Assembly (NCBI RefSeq): GCF_029623345.1 | Contig: NZ_JAPYKH010000016.1 | Coordinates: 1-64,000 of the forward strand | Origin: Sphingomonas phyllosphaerae | Lineage (GTDB): Bacteria; Pseudomonadota; Alphaproteobacteria; Sphingomonadales; Sphingomonadaceae | DNA: 64,000 bases | Direction: 5' to 3' | Position numbers and translations under genes: made by a program | Notes under the pieces: generated by a model | Databases searched by the model: none | Seen by the model: the letters and a program-made list of their open reading frames with translations, nothing else | Told to the model about the DNA's origin: nothing | Shown here: positions 16,679 through 28,071 of the stretch, piece after piece | Numbering within the stretch: position 1 is the first letter of the stretch | Layout of the letters: each line of letters starts with the position of its first letter

Positions 16679-16816
16679 GATCCTCCCCGGCACGGGGAGG
16701 GGGACGGATCGCGAAGCGAGTGGTGGAGGGCGCTCGCCTCAAACGAGACGCTTCGTGCGCGGAGAGCCCCCTCCACCAGCCTGCGGCTGGTCCCCCTTCC
16801 CGCGAGCGGGGAGGAT
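16679..16816. repeat. Long (~140 base) palindromic repeat, copy 2
   Basis: Left part TCCTCCCCGGCACGGGGAGG and GAGTGGTGGAGGGCGCTC; right part AGCCCCCTCCACCAGCCTGC and CCCGCGAGCGGGGAGGAT. Lies between polA and the flippase gene. Confidence 0.9.
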
Positions 16817-16865
16817 TGTTCGAGCTCGGCTCGCCATCGCCCGCGCACGACCGGTACCGCGCCGC

Positions 16866-18389
16866 ATGACCGCGACCGACCAACCCGACGACATCGCCGC
16901 GCTCGCCAAGGGCGGGCGCACCAATGTGGCGGGGTTCATCCTCAAGCTCGGCGCGCGCATCCCCTTCCTGTTCATCGCGGGCCATCTCTACGGCGCCGCC
17001 TTGGTCGGGCGCTTCGCCATTGCGGTCGTCGTGGTCGAGCTCGCCGCGTTGGTGGCGACGCTCGGGCTCAAGCGCGGGCTGGCGCAGGCGCTGTCCTCGG
17101 CCGAGCGGCCGCACAACCATGTCGTGTTCGACGCGCTCGCGCTCGCATTGGTCGCGAGCCTGATCGCCAGCGCGGTGCTGTTCACCTTCCCGCAGGCGAT
17201 GTACCCGAATTCGGCGATCGGCGGGCTCGACCGTCTCTTTCCGCTGATCATCCTCGCGCCCGCGCTGAGCGACGTGAGCCTCGCCGCGCTCGCCTATCGT
17301 CTCGACATCAAGGCCAGCGTCACCGCGCGTGCGATCGTCGAGCCGTGGACGCTGTCGATCTTCGCCTTCCTCTTCTCCTTCTTCACGCTCAAGGACGGGC
17401 TGGTGCTCGCTTATGTGGCGTCGATGGTGGCGGCGCTGATCGCGAGCATCGTCCCGCTGCTGCGCAGCTATGGTGTGCCGAGCGGCTGGTCGCCGCACCT
17501 CAGCGTGCTGTGGCAGATGGCACGTGCCAACACGCCGCTCGCCGGGGCCGACGCGCTGGAATGGGGCAGCCGCAACGTCGACCGGCTGATCCTGGGGACG
17601 CTGTTCGCGCCCAACGTGGTCGGCATCTATTACATGGCGCAGCAGGTCGCCTCGTTGCCGCAGCGGCTCAAGACCAGCTTCGACCCGATCCTCGGCCCGG
17701 TGGTGACGCGGAGCATCGCGCGCGGCGACCTCGGCGCGATCGCGCGCCAGGTGCGCCAGGTGGCGTTCTGGATCATCGCCGCGCAGCTCGCGCTGGCGCT
17801 TACCGCCTCGATCCCGCGCAAGGCGGTGATGGCGACGATCGGCCCGCAGTTCACCAGCGGCGCCGCGGCGATGGTGTTCCTGCTGTTCGCCGAGGTGTGC
17901 GCTTCCACCGGCGCGGTCGCGGAATCGGCGCTGGTGTACCTCGCGCGGCACCGCAACCTGCTGATCTCCGCGACGATGCTGGTGATCCAGATCGCTTTGT
18001 CCTTCGCCTTCATCCTGCTGATCCGAGATGCGGGCTATGGCATCACCGAGCAGGCCGCGGGTGCGCCCGTCGCGCTGCTGCTGGTGCTGCTGCTCACCTC
18101 GTTCGTGAAGGCGCGCGTGCTCGGGCGGCTGCTCGGCGCGCCGGTGTCGCCGATGCGCTGGCCGCTGCTGTGGGCGGCGCTGGCGGGGGGCGCGGTCGGG
18201 GGTGCGTTCACGCTGCTGCCGCCGGGGTGGCGCTGGCTGCAGGTGTCGGCCGGCGTACCGGCGACGATGGCGGCCTATCTGTTCGTGATCTGGCGCTATG
18301 CCTTCGGCCCCGAGGACCGCGCGTTGTTCAGCAAGATGCCGACCGCCGAGGAAGCGACCTTGCCCAACGAGGGCAGCTTCATCCGCTAG
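16866..18389 (+). CDS. Oligosaccharide flippase / polysaccharide export membrane protein (Wzx-like)
   Basis: A 507-residue inner-membrane protein of the MOP (MATE/Wzx) superfamily, with about 12-14 hydrophobic helices and short polar loops. Useful landmarks are the N-terminal GGRTNVAGFILKLGARIPFL, the mid-protein segment ADALEWGSRNVDRLILGTLF (helix 7 region, typical of PST flippases) and FDPILGPVVTRSIARGDL. It should translocate a lipid-linked sugar across the inner membrane. No polymerase or glycosyltransferase is adjacent; a glycan cluster lies 38 kb away at 56-60 kb. The ATG at 16866 follows the repeat at 16679-16816. Confidence 0.85.
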   Translation: MTATDQPDDIAALAKGGRTNVAGFILKLGARIPFLFIAGHLYGAALVGRFAIAVVVVELAALVATLGLKRGLAQALSSAERPHNHVVFDALALALVASLIASAVLFTFPQAMYPNSAIGGLDRLFPLIILAPALSDVSLAALAYRLDIKASVTARAIVEPWTLSIFAFLFSFFTLKDGLVLAYVASMVAALIASIVPLLRSYGVPSGWSPHLSVLWQMARANTPLAGADALEWGSRNVDRLILGTLFAPNVVGIYYMAQQVASLPQRLKTSFDPILGPVVTRSIARGDLGAIARQVRQVAFWIIAAQLALALTASIPRKAVMATIGPQFTSGAAAMVFLLFAEVCASTGAVAESALVYLARHRNLLISATMLVIQIALSFAFILLIRDAGYGITEQAAGAPVALLLVLLLTSFVKARVLGRLLGAPVSPMRWPLLWAALAGGAVGGAFTLLPPGWRWLQVSAGVPATMAAYLFVIWRYAFGPEDRALFSKMPTAEEATLPNEGSFIR

Positions 18390-18395
18390 GCGCGG

Positions 18396-18857
18396 CTATT
18401 CCACCAGCGCCCAGTGCAGCTCGCCCTGGCCAAGCGCGCGCCCATCGTGGCTCAGCACCGCGACGGGGCGGATCGGGCGGCCGTCGCGCACGTCGACCAG
18501 CACCGGCGAGGCGGGGCAGCCGGTCTCCCAGCGCTCGCCCCATTGCCGCAGCGCCACCATCGTCGGCAGCAGCGCCCAGCCCTTGTCGGTGAGGCGATAG
18601 ACCACCTTGCGGCGATCCTCGGGCACCGCGCCGCGCTCCATGATGCCGTGCGCGACGAAGCGCGCCAGCCGGTTGGCGAGGATGTTGCGCGCAATCCCCA
18701 GCTCCTGCTGGAACTCCTCGAAATGCTGCAGTCCGTTGAAGGCGGCGCGCAGGATCAGGAAGGCCCAGCGCTCGCCCATCGCCTCCAGGGCGGCGGGCAG
18801 GCTGCATTCGGTCCAATTCTCGCGCACACGCCGCTGTTCCACAGGCCACTCCGTCAC
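18396..18857 (-). CDS. HxlR family transcriptional regulator
   Basis: A 153-residue winged-helix regulator of the HxlR/MarR-like group. CSLPAALEAMGERWAFLILR (about 18-37) is the family hallmark including the single conserved Cys, followed by the recognition region FQQELGIARNILANRLARFV and the wing YRLTDKGWALLP. A C-terminal extension of about 45 residues (from WETGC on) is longer than in minimal HxlR proteins. The start is a GTG at 18857. It converges on the flippase gene and is divergent from rel, with 119 bases between, so a target promoter could lie there. Confidence 0.88.
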   Translation of the reverse strand: MTEWPVEQRRVRENWTECSLPAALEAMGERWAFLILRAAFNGLQHFEEFQQELGIARNILANRLARFVAHGIMERGAVPEDRRKVVYRLTDKGWALLPTMVALRQWGERWETGCPASPVLVDVRDGRPIRPVAVLSHDGRALGQGELHWALVE

Positions 18858-18976
18858 GCGACGCTAACCCGGCGACCGCGCCCGCGATAGCCGCACCGCG
18901 CGTGAAGCAACACGCCGACACGTTTTTTTCGGCATCGTTGTTGCATTGTCACCGTGGATGTAAGCACATTGGATAG

Positions 18977-21097
<2,121 letters not shown>

Positions 21098-21328
21098 GGA
21101 CGATCCGACGATACGGTTCAGGCGCTACTTCCCCAGCCGTCATTCTCGACTCGTTTCAGCATCCACCGCGCCGCCTATTCTAACAGACGTGGGCCAACCG
21201 CGCCGGATCGACGGTCACCTCGCGGGAATAATGCACCGCCATCTCCCCACATCGGTTCATCGACCAGCGCCGTCCGGCTGCAACCGCGCGCCGGTTGTGG
21301 CATTGATGCCGCGATCGGAGGACCAGCC

Positions 21329-22318
21329 ATGTACCGACAGCTCATGTTCGCCGCCGCGCTGGTGGCCGCGGCGCCCGCGACTGCGCAGTCGATCTCGCCG
21401 CAGGATCGTGCCACCGGCGCTCAGGCCGACCCGCAGCTCGTCAAGGAGTTCGGCGGGCGCTATAGCGGCCCGCAAGTGGCGCTGGTCGAGCGCGTCGGGC
21501 GGCGCGTCGCGGTCCAGTCGGGCCTATCGAACGCGCAGAGCGACTTCACCATCACTTTGCTCGACTCACCCGTCGAGAACGCCTTCGCCATCCCGGGCGG
21601 CTACGTCTATGTCACGCGCCAGCTGCTCGCGCTGATGAACTCGGAGGCCGAGCTCGCCTCGGTGCTGGGACATGAGGTGGGGCATGTCGCGGCGCGCCAC
21701 AGCGCCTCGCGCAACCGCACCGCGACGATCGGCGGCGTTCTCGCGGGCGTGGTCGGTGCGGTGGCGGGCAACGGCGCGGCGGGGCAGCTCGCCAGCACGG
21801 TCGCGCGCGGCGGCGCGCAGCTCTACACGCTGCGCTACGGCCGCGAGCAGGAATATGCCGCAGACGCGCTGGGCGTGCGCTACATCACCGCGGCGGGCTA
21901 CGACCCGTATGCCGCGGCCGACATGCTCGCCTCGCTCGACGCCGAGACCGGGCTCCAGTCCGCGGCGGTGGGTCGCAGCGGCCAGCAGCTGCCGAGCTGG
22001 GCGTCGACCCACCCCAACGGCGCCGACCGGGTCCGTCGCGCCGCGCAGCTCGCCCAGCAGACCGGCAAGCCGATGCTCGATCCGCCGCCCGAGGATACCG
22101 CCTTCCTGCGCGCGCTCGATGGACTGGCCTATGATGCGAAGGGCTCGGGCAAGCGGATCCGCATCCGTACGGTCAAGGCGGGGGACACGGTCGACACGCT
22201 TGCGCGCCAGATGGCCTATGACTCGCTCCAGCGCGAGCGCTTCCTGACGCTCAACGCACTCGACGACGACGTCCGGCTCACACCGGGCCGGCTGGTAAAG
22301 GTCGTGACGAAGGAGTGA
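21329..22318 (+). CDS. Secreted M48 family metalloprotease with C-terminal LysM-like segment
   Basis: A 329-residue BepA/Oma1-type zinc protease of the periplasm or outer membrane. The signal peptide ends near residue 20 (ATAQ). The catalytic motif HEVGH is at 115-119 and the third zinc ligand lies in REQEYAADALG. STHPNGADRV, the usual post-domain motif, is present. The last ~55 residues (TVKAGDTVDTLARQM to LTPGRLVKVV) look like a LysM fold that could bind peptidoglycan. A role in outer-membrane protein quality control is inferred from the family. Shine-Dalgarno CGGAGGA precedes the ATG. Confidence 0.93.
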   Translation: MYRQLMFAAALVAAAPATAQSISPQDRATGAQADPQLVKEFGGRYSGPQVALVERVGRRVAVQSGLSNAQSDFTITLLDSPVENAFAIPGGYVYVTRQLLALMNSEAELASVLGHEVGHVAARHSASRNRTATIGGVLAGVVGAVAGNGAAGQLASTVARGGAQLYTLRYGREQEYAADALGVRYITAAGYDPYAAADMLASLDAETGLQSAAVGRSGQQLPSWASTHPNGADRVRRAAQLAQQTGKPMLDPPPEDTAFLRALDGLAYDAKGSGKRIRIRTVKAGDTVDTLARQMAYDSLQRERFLTLNALDDDVRLTPGRLVKVVTKE

Positions 22319-22340
22319 CGATAAGCTATGGCGGGGACCC

Positions 22341-23417
22341 ATGTTCCCGCCCGCGCCCCCGCCCGCGATCACGCCGCCGGCCGCCGCTCTCCCCGACCTC
22401 CCGCCGTCGCTCGCGACCGCGTCGCCCCGGCCCGCGCTGTCGGTGGTGGTGCCCTGCTACAACGAAGAGGCGACGCTGCCGCTGCTGCACGCGCGCGTCA
22501 GCGCCGCGGCGCGCGCGGCGGTGGGCGACGACCATGAGATCGTGCTGGTCAACGACGGCTCGCGCGACGGCAGCTGGGCGGCGATGCAGAAGCTCGCCGC
22601 GGCCGATCGGCGGGTGGTGGCGATCAACCTGTCGCGTAACCACGGCCACCAGCTCGCGCTCACCGCCGGGCTCGACTTGTGCGCGGGCGAGCAGATCCTG
22701 ATCATCGACGCCGACCTGCAGGACCCGCCCGAGCTGCTCGCCGACATGCGGGCCGTGATGGCGCGCGACGGCGCCGACGTGGTTTATGCGGTGCGGCGCA
22801 AGCGCGAGGGTGAGACCTTCTTCAAGAAGGCGACCGCGGCCGCCTTCTACCGCGTGCTCGACCGCGTCACCGACACGCCGATCCCGCTCGATACTGGCGA
22901 CTTCCGGCTGATGACTCGGCGCGCGCTCGACGCCTTGCTGTCGCTGCCCGAGCAGGCACGCTTCATCCGCGGCATGGTCGCCTGGGTCGGCTTTCGCCAG
23001 GTGCCGTTCGCCTATGATCGCGCCGAGCGGCACGCCGGCGAGACCAACTACCCGTTCGCCAAGATGATGCGGCTGGCGCTCGACGCGGTCACCGGCTTCT
23101 CTACCGCGCCGCTGCGCTGGGCGAGCCACCTGTCGGTGATGCTGGCGGGCTGCTCGCTGCTGCTGCTGGTCTATATCGGCTACGGCTATTTCAGCGGCGA
23201 GCGGGTGCAGGGCTGGACCTCGACCATGCTGGTGGTGGTGGTGCTGTCGGCGATCCAGATGTTCGTGCTCGGCATGATCGGGGAGTATCTCGGCCGGCTC
23301 TACATCGAGGCGAAGCGGCGTCCGCTGTACCTCATCGCCGACGTCGCGGGCACGCCGGGCAGTCGCGCCACGCTCGGCTTCCAGGCGGCGATGCCGGGAG
23401 AGCGGGTGGGGGCGTGA
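22341..23417 (+). CDS. Glycosyltransferase family 2, polyprenyl-phosphate sugar transferase type
   Basis: A 358-residue membrane glycosyltransferase of the DPM1/GtrB/ArnC type. The GT-A domain holds SVVVPCYNEEATLPLLHA (about 33-50), LVNDGSRDGS, the metal-binding IIDADLQDPPELL and the acceptor-loop RFIRGMVAWVGFRQ. Two C-terminal membrane helices (LSVMLAGCSLLLLVYIGYGY and a second ending GMIGEYLGRLY) are typical of enzymes that make undecaprenyl-phosphate sugars. The Pro-rich N-terminus (1-30) is unusual but short. It starts 22 bases after the M48 gene and is probably co-transcribed with it. Confidence 0.92.
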   Translation: MFPPAPPPAITPPAAALPDLPPSLATASPRPALSVVVPCYNEEATLPLLHARVSAAARAAVGDDHEIVLVNDGSRDGSWAAMQKLAAADRRVVAINLSRNHGHQLALTAGLDLCAGEQILIIDADLQDPPELLADMRAVMARDGADVVYAVRRKREGETFFKKATAAAFYRVLDRVTDTPIPLDTGDFRLMTRRALDALLSLPEQARFIRGMVAWVGFRQVPFAYDRAERHAGETNYPFAKMMRLALDAVTGFSTAPLRWASHLSVMLAGCSLLLLVYIGYGYFSGERVQGWTSTMLVVVVLSAIQMFVLGMIGEYLGRLYIEAKRRPLYLIADVAGTPGSRATLGFQAAMPGERVGA

Positions 23418-23473
23418 GCGGACGGGTCCTTGCCTAGGCGACGACCGTTGCCGAGCCCGGACCCGACAACCAT

Positions 23474-23569
23474 CGTCATCCCGGCCCCGTGCCGACTTCC
23501 ACCTTCCGCAAGAGCAACGCCCGAGGCGTGCGCGGCGCGATGGATCCCGGCTCAAGGCCGGGATGACGG
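23474..23569. repeat. GGATCC-type inverted-pair repeat, copy 3
   Basis: Left arm CGTCATCCCGGCC, right arm TGGATCCCGGCTCAAGGCCG plus GGATGACG, inverted. The left arm is shortened relative to other copies. Confidence 0.75.
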
Positions 23570-23604
23570 AGGTTGCACGGCGGTCCTGCTTCGATAGAGG
23601 ACTG

Positions 23605-24897
23605 CTACGCCGCCTCGGCGTCCAGCCCGTAGGCGGTGTGGAGCACGCGCACGGCGAGCTCGGTCTCGTCCTCGTGGATCAGCACCGAGACCTTGATCTC
23701 GCTGGTCGAGATCGCCTGGATGTTGATCCCACGTGCGCCGAGCGTGGTGAACATCGTGCTCGCCACGCCGGCGTGGCTGCGCATGCCGACACCGACGACG
23801 CTGATCTTCGCCACGCGCGTGTCGTGGATCAGCTCGCCGAAGCCGATCGTCTCGCGCGCCTGGTTGAGCGCCTCGATCGAGCGCGCCAGGTCGGCGGCGG
23901 GCACGGTGAACGTCACGTCGGTCGCGCTGGTGCTGCTCGCGCCGTTGCTCGCGCTCTGGTGCGCGATGTTCTGGATGATCATGTCGACGTTGATGTTCGC
24001 CGCCGCGAGCGGCTCGAAGATGCTCGCCACCGTGCCGGGCTGGTCGGGCACGCGCGTCAGCGTGATCTTGGCCTCGTTCTTGTCATGCGCGATGCCGGTG
24101 ATGAGCTGGCGTTCCACGTCGTCGATCTCCTCTTCGCCCACGATCATCGTGCCGGGCAAGGTGTCCGCCATCGGTGCTCCATCCCCGTCGGCGCGGCCGG
24201 TGAACGACGACAGCACCTGGACGCGGACCTTCTCCTTCATCGCCAGCCCGACCGAGCGGGTCTGGAGCACCTTGGCGCCGACCGAGGCGAGCTCGAGCAT
24301 CTCCTCGTAGGTTACCTTGGCGAGCTTGCGCGCGCGCGGCACGATGCGCGGATCGGTGGTGTAGACGCCGTCGACGTCGGTATAGATGTCGCAGCGGTCG
24401 GCGCGGATCGCCGCTGCGACCGCCACCGCCGAGGTGTCCGAGCCGCCGCGCCCGAGCGTGGTGATGCGCTGCCCCGGCGCGACACCCTGGAAGCCCGGGA
24501 TCACCGCCACCGCGCCGGCGGCGAAGCTCTCCTCCAGCGCGTCGGTGTCGATCGTGTCGATCCGCGCCTTGGCGAAGGCGGTGTCGGTGCGGATCGGCAG
24601 CTGCCAGCCGAGCAGCGAACGCGCCGGCACGTTGATCGCCTGCAGTGCGATCGCGAGCAACCCGCTGGTGATCTGCTCGCCCGCGGAGACCACGACATCA
24701 TATTCGCGCGGGTCGTACAACGGCGACGCCTCGCGGCAGAAGCCGACCAGCCGATCGGTCTCGCCCGCCATCGCCGAGACCACCACCGCCACCTGGTTGC
24801 CCGCGGCCGCCTCGCGCTTCACCCGCGCCGCGACCGAGCGGATGCGCTCGATCCCCGCCATCGAGGTGCCGCCGAACTTCATGACGATCCGCGCCAC
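23605..24897 (-). CDS. lysC: Aspartate kinase
   Basis: Aspartate kinase, 430 residues, first step of Lys/Met/Thr/diaminopimelate synthesis. It has KFGGTSMAGIERI (7-19), VVSAMAGETDRL, the nucleotide region GRGGSDTSAVA and IYTDVDGVYTTDPRIVPRA, then two C-terminal ACT domains (ITLTRVPDQPG, ISVVGVGMRSHAGVAS) that give feedback control. I chose the GTG at 24897 (VARIVMKFGGTS, the family start); an ATG at 24951 would overlap the divergent ubiG. The divergent gap is only 52 bases, so the two promoters must overlap. Confidence 0.95.
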   Translation of the reverse strand: MARIVMKFGGTSMAGIERIRSVAARVKREAAAGNQVAVVVSAMAGETDRLVGFCREASPLYDPREYDVVVSAGEQITSGLLAIALQAINVPARSLLGWQLPIRTDTAFAKARIDTIDTDALEESFAAGAVAVIPGFQGVAPGQRITTLGRGGSDTSAVAVAAAIRADRCDIYTDVDGVYTTDPRIVPRARKLAKVTYEEMLELASVGAKVLQTRSVGLAMKEKVRVQVLSSFTGRADGDGAPMADTLPGTMIVGEEEIDDVERQLITGIAHDKNEAKITLTRVPDQPGTVASIFEPLAAANINVDMIIQNIAHQSASNGASSTSATDVTFTVPAADLARSIEALNQARETIGFGELIHDTRVAKISVVGVGMRSHAGVASTMFTTLGARGINIQAISTSEIKVSVLIHEDETELAVRVLHTAYGLDAEAA

Positions 24898-24949
24898 TGC
24901 CGTGTCCAAACGCCTTGGGTGAAGAGGGGCGTCCTGATAGGAAGCACGC

Positions 24950-25702
24950 ATGACCGACGCAAGCGTAACAACCGCAACCACTTCGCCGCATCACGCCTCG
25001 GTGCTGGCGAAAGAGGCGACCCACTTCGGTCGGCTGGCGCGCGACTGGTGGGACCCGGCAGGGTCGTCGGCAATGCTGCACCGGCTCAACCCGGTGCGGC
25101 TGCGCTATCTGCGCGCCGCGATCGACCGCCACTGGGACCTCGACGACCGGTCGTTCGCGCCGCTGGCGGGGAAGCGCGTGCTCGACATGGGGTGTGGCGC
25201 GGGGCTGCTTGCCGAGCCGCTGGCGCGGCTGGGCGCGGCGGTGACCGCGGTCGACGCGGCGGCGGAGAGCATCGCGGTGGCATGCGACCATGCGGCGCAG
25301 AGCGGGCTGACGATCGACTATCGCGCCGGCGGGGTCGAGGCGGTGGCGGCCGAGACCTTCGATCTGGTCGCCTCGCTCGAGGTGGTCGAGCATGTCGCCG
25401 ACGCGCGCGCCTTCGTGGCGGGGCTGGCGGGCGCGGTGACGCCGGGCGGGCTGCTGGTGATGAGCACGCCCAACCGCACCTGGCTGTCCCGCGCTGCGCT
25501 GGTCGAGGCGGCCGAGGCGCTGGGCCAGATTCCGCGCGGGACGCACGACTGGGACAAGTTCCTGACACCGGATGAGCTGGGGGCGATGATCGCGGCGGCG
25601 GGGCTGCGGGTGACCGACGTCACCGGGCTGACGCTGGGAGCGAGGGGCTTCGCGCTGGGGAGCTCGACCGCGCTCGATTATTTCGTGACTGCGGTGCGGT
25701 AG
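24950..25702 (+). CDS. ubiG: Ubiquinone biosynthesis O-methyltransferase
   Basis: UbiG, the SAM-dependent enzyme performing both O-methylations in ubiquinone synthesis; 250 residues. The diagnostic N-terminal FGRLARDWWDPAGSSAMLHR is at about 26-45. SAM motif I is VLDMGCGAGLLAEPLARLGA, and the substrate region has LEVVEHVAD, MSTPNRTWLS and GTHDWDKFLTPDEL, ending with the membrane-binding stretch. Divergent from lysC. Confidence 0.96.
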   Translation: MTDASVTTATTSPHHASVLAKEATHFGRLARDWWDPAGSSAMLHRLNPVRLRYLRAAIDRHWDLDDRSFAPLAGKRVLDMGCGAGLLAEPLARLGAAVTAVDAAAESIAVACDHAAQSGLTIDYRAGGVEAVAAETFDLVASLEVVEHVADARAFVAGLAGAVTPGGLLVMSTPNRTWLSRAALVEAAEALGQIPRGTHDWDKFLTPDELGAMIAAAGLRVTDVTGLTLGARGFALGSSTALDYFVTAVR

Positions 25703-25710
25703 GATCACCC

Positions 25711-25849
25711 GATCCTCCCCGCTCGGCGGGTAGGGGGACCGCCACGCGCAGCGGGGTGGTGGAGGGGCTCTCCGCCAATGCGCCGGCCGTTTGCGAAACC
25801 CCCCTCACCAGCTTGCGGCTGGTCCCCTCCGCGCGAGCGAAGAGGATCT
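25711..25849. repeat. Long (~140 base) palindromic repeat, copy 3
   Basis: Left part GATCCTCCCCGCTCGGCGGG and GGGTGGTGGAGGGGCTC; right part CCCCCCTCACCAGCTTGCGG and GCGCGAGCGAAGAGGATC. Lies between ubiG and the small minus-strand gene. Confidence 0.88.
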
Positions 25850-25876
25850 ACGTGCCGCGTGTGGCAGGGATCTCGC

Positions 25877-26107
25877 TCACCCCCGCTGCTTGCCCGCGTC
25901 ACGCTCGACCCATTGCGCTCCGTTGCGTCGGCACGCCGCACTCACCACGGGGAAGTCGAGATCGGTGTTGCGCGCGAGCACGTCGGCCATCGCCGCCTCG
26001 CACTGCTGCACCGTGGCGTAACGCGCGGGTGCGACGCGCGCCTCGGCGCAGGCGCTCGCGCCGTCGCCGCAGCCCATGATCGCCATCACGTAGAACACCG
26101 CGTCCAT
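25877..26107 (-). CDS. Small hypothetical protein, Cys-containing, probably exported
   Basis: A 76-residue product starting MDAVFYVMAIMGCGDGASAC, a short hydrophobic start followed by four cysteines in all (MGCGDG, SACAEA, QQCEAAM, SAACRRNG), which could form two disulfides outside the cytoplasm. The middle reads ARVAPARYATVQQCEAAM. From memory such MGCGDG-type small proteins recur in sphingomonads, but no function is known. The ATG at 26107 is preferred over an earlier start because it begins the hydrophobic stretch. It is divergent from the Atm1-like gene, 101 bases away. Confidence 0.65.
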   Translation of the reverse strand: MDAVFYVMAIMGCGDGASACAEARVAPARYATVQQCEAAMADVLARNTDLDFPVVSAACRRNGAQWVERDAGKQRG

Positions 26108-26208
26108 TACCGCCTCCGTTCGGCGTAAAAAACGATCGCTGTGACGCGACGTTCCGATTCGCACGCGACGGTTGACGCTCCCGTTCCGGCACACGACATC
26201 TCAGGCAC

Positions 26209-28035
26209 ATGCCTCCTGATCGTCCCGCCGCCCCCGGCACAGAGCGTCCGCTGCTGCCGACGCTTCGCCGCTTCCTCCCCGATCTCTGGCCGAGCGACTC
26301 GCCGGGGATGAAGCTGCGTGTCGCGGGGGCGCTGGCGCTGGTGGTCGTCTCCAAGCTGGTGCAGGTCTATGGCGCGCCCTTCGCGCTGCAGGGCGCGGTG
26401 GACGGCATGGCGGTGCCGACCACGCCGGTGTCGCTGATCGTGCTGCTGGTGGTCGGCTATGCCGCGGCGCGCTTCGGCACCACCTTGTTCGACAATCTGC
26501 GCAACACCGTGTTCGAGAAGGTCGGGCAGGAGGCGACGCGGCGGCTGGCGGCGCGCGTGTTCCGCCACCTCCACCGCCTCTCGCTGCGCTTCCACCTCGA
26601 ACGCCGCACCGGCGCGGTCACCAAGGTGGTCGAGCGCGGCACCAAGAGCATCGACACGATGCTTTATTTCCTGCTCTTCAACATCGCGCCGACGATCCTC
26701 GAACTGGTGCTGGTGCTCGGCATCTTCCAGGTCAAGTTCGGCTGGCAGCTGGTCGTCGCGACGCTGGCGATGGTGGTGCTGTACATCTGGTTCACGCGCA
26801 CCGTCACCGACTGGCGCTCCTCGCTGCGCGAGCGGATGAACGATCTCGACACGGGCGCCGTGGCGCATGCGGTCGACTCGCTGCTCAACTTCGAGACGGT
26901 CAAGTATTTCGGCGCCGAGGAGCGCGAGGCGAAGCGCTACGACGGTGCGATGCGCTCCTACGCCGAGGCCGCGGTGAAGAGCGAGAACAGCCTGGCATGG
27001 CTCAACATCGGCCAGGCGCTGATCACCAACCTGATGCTCGCCGCCGGCATGGCCTGGGTCGCCTGGGGGTGGAGCCAGGGGCGCTTCACCGCGGGCAACG
27101 TGGTGCTGGTATCGACGCTGCTGTCGCAGCTGTTCCGCCCGCTCGACCTGCTCGGCATGGTGTATCGTACGATCCGCCAGGGCGTGATCGACATGGGCGC
27201 GATGTTCGACCTGATCGACACGCCGCCCGAAGTGGTCGACGCGCCCGACGCGCCCGCGCTGACGGTGCGCGACGCGCATGTCCGCTTCGAGGGCGTGGCG
27301 TTCGGCTATGATGCGGGGATGCCGATCCTCAAGGGGATCGACATCGACGTCCCTGCGGGGACCACCTGCGCGGTGGTCGGCCCGTCGGGCGCGGGCAAGT
27401 CGACGCTGGCGCGGCTGCTCTACCGTTTCTACGACGTCGACCAGGGACGGATCACGATCGACGGACAGGATGTCGCGCGCGTGCGGCAGGACTCGCTGCG
27501 CGCCGCGATCGGCATCGTCCCGCAGGACACGGTGCTGTTCAACGACACGATCGGCTACAATATCGCCTACGGGCGCGAGGGCGCGGGCGCGGGCGACGTC
27601 GCCGCCGCGGCGCGCGGAGCGGCGATCGCCGGCTTCATCGAGCGCCAGCCCGAGGGATACCAGACGCGCGTCGGCGAGCGCGGGCTCAAGCTCTCGGGCG
27701 GCGAGAAGCAGCGGGTGGCGATCGCGCGGACGCTGCTGAAAAATCCGCCGCTGCTGATCCTCGACGAGGCAACCAGCGCGCTCGACAGTCGCACCGAGGG
27801 CGAGATCATGGAGACGCTCGCCGCGATCGAGCGCGGGCGCACCACGATCGTGATCGCGCACCGGCTTTCCACCATCGTTCATGCCGACCAGATCGTGGTG
27901 CTGGAGGCGGGGCGCGTGGTGGAGCGCGGCAGCCACGCCGAGCTGCTGGCGCGCGACGGGCTCTACGCCGCGATGTGGGCGCGCCAGGCGGCCGAGAGCG
28001 AGGAGGCCGAGGAGGCACCCGTCGCGGTGGCGTGA
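26209..28035 (+). CDS. Atm1-type ABC exporter (fused permease-ATPase)
   Basis: A 608-residue half-transporter of the Atm1/ABCB7 family, exporting glutathione-linked or metal-linked compounds at the inner membrane. Six helices fill about residues 35-330; VVERGTKSIDTMLYFLLFNI and LLNFETVKYFGAE are diagnostic of Atm1 proteins. The ATPase has Walker A GPSGAGKST (391-399), signature LSGGEK (near 495) and Walker B LLILDEA (near 514). The acidic C-terminus (ESEEAEEAPVAVA) is unremarkable. The ATG at 26209 is the first in frame after the divergent gene. Confidence 0.93.
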   Translation: MPPDRPAAPGTERPLLPTLRRFLPDLWPSDSPGMKLRVAGALALVVVSKLVQVYGAPFALQGAVDGMAVPTTPVSLIVLLVVGYAAARFGTTLFDNLRNTVFEKVGQEATRRLAARVFRHLHRLSLRFHLERRTGAVTKVVERGTKSIDTMLYFLLFNIAPTILELVLVLGIFQVKFGWQLVVATLAMVVLYIWFTRTVTDWRSSLRERMNDLDTGAVAHAVDSLLNFETVKYFGAEEREAKRYDGAMRSYAEAAVKSENSLAWLNIGQALITNLMLAAGMAWVAWGWSQGRFTAGNVVLVSTLLSQLFRPLDLLGMVYRTIRQGVIDMGAMFDLIDTPPEVVDAPDAPALTVRDAHVRFEGVAFGYDAGMPILKGIDIDVPAGTTCAVVGPSGAGKSTLARLLYRFYDVDQGRITIDGQDVARVRQDSLRAAIGIVPQDTVLFNDTIGYNIAYGREGAGAGDVAAAARGAAIAGFIERQPEGYQTRVGERGLKLSGGEKQRVAIARTLLKNPPLLILDEATSALDSRTEGEIMETLAAIERGRTTIVIAHRLSTIVHADQIVVLEAGRVVERGSHAELLARDGLYAAMWARQAAESEEAEEAPVAVA

Positions 28036-28071
28036 GCTCCGTGGCCGCCGATTACCCGATTGCGAGCTGAC

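Noticed and set aside
18917..18940. Possible terminator with a seven-T run before rel
   Set aside because: The only pairing is a five-base stem around the T run (GCCGA/TCGGC), with the Ts in the loop rather than after the stem.
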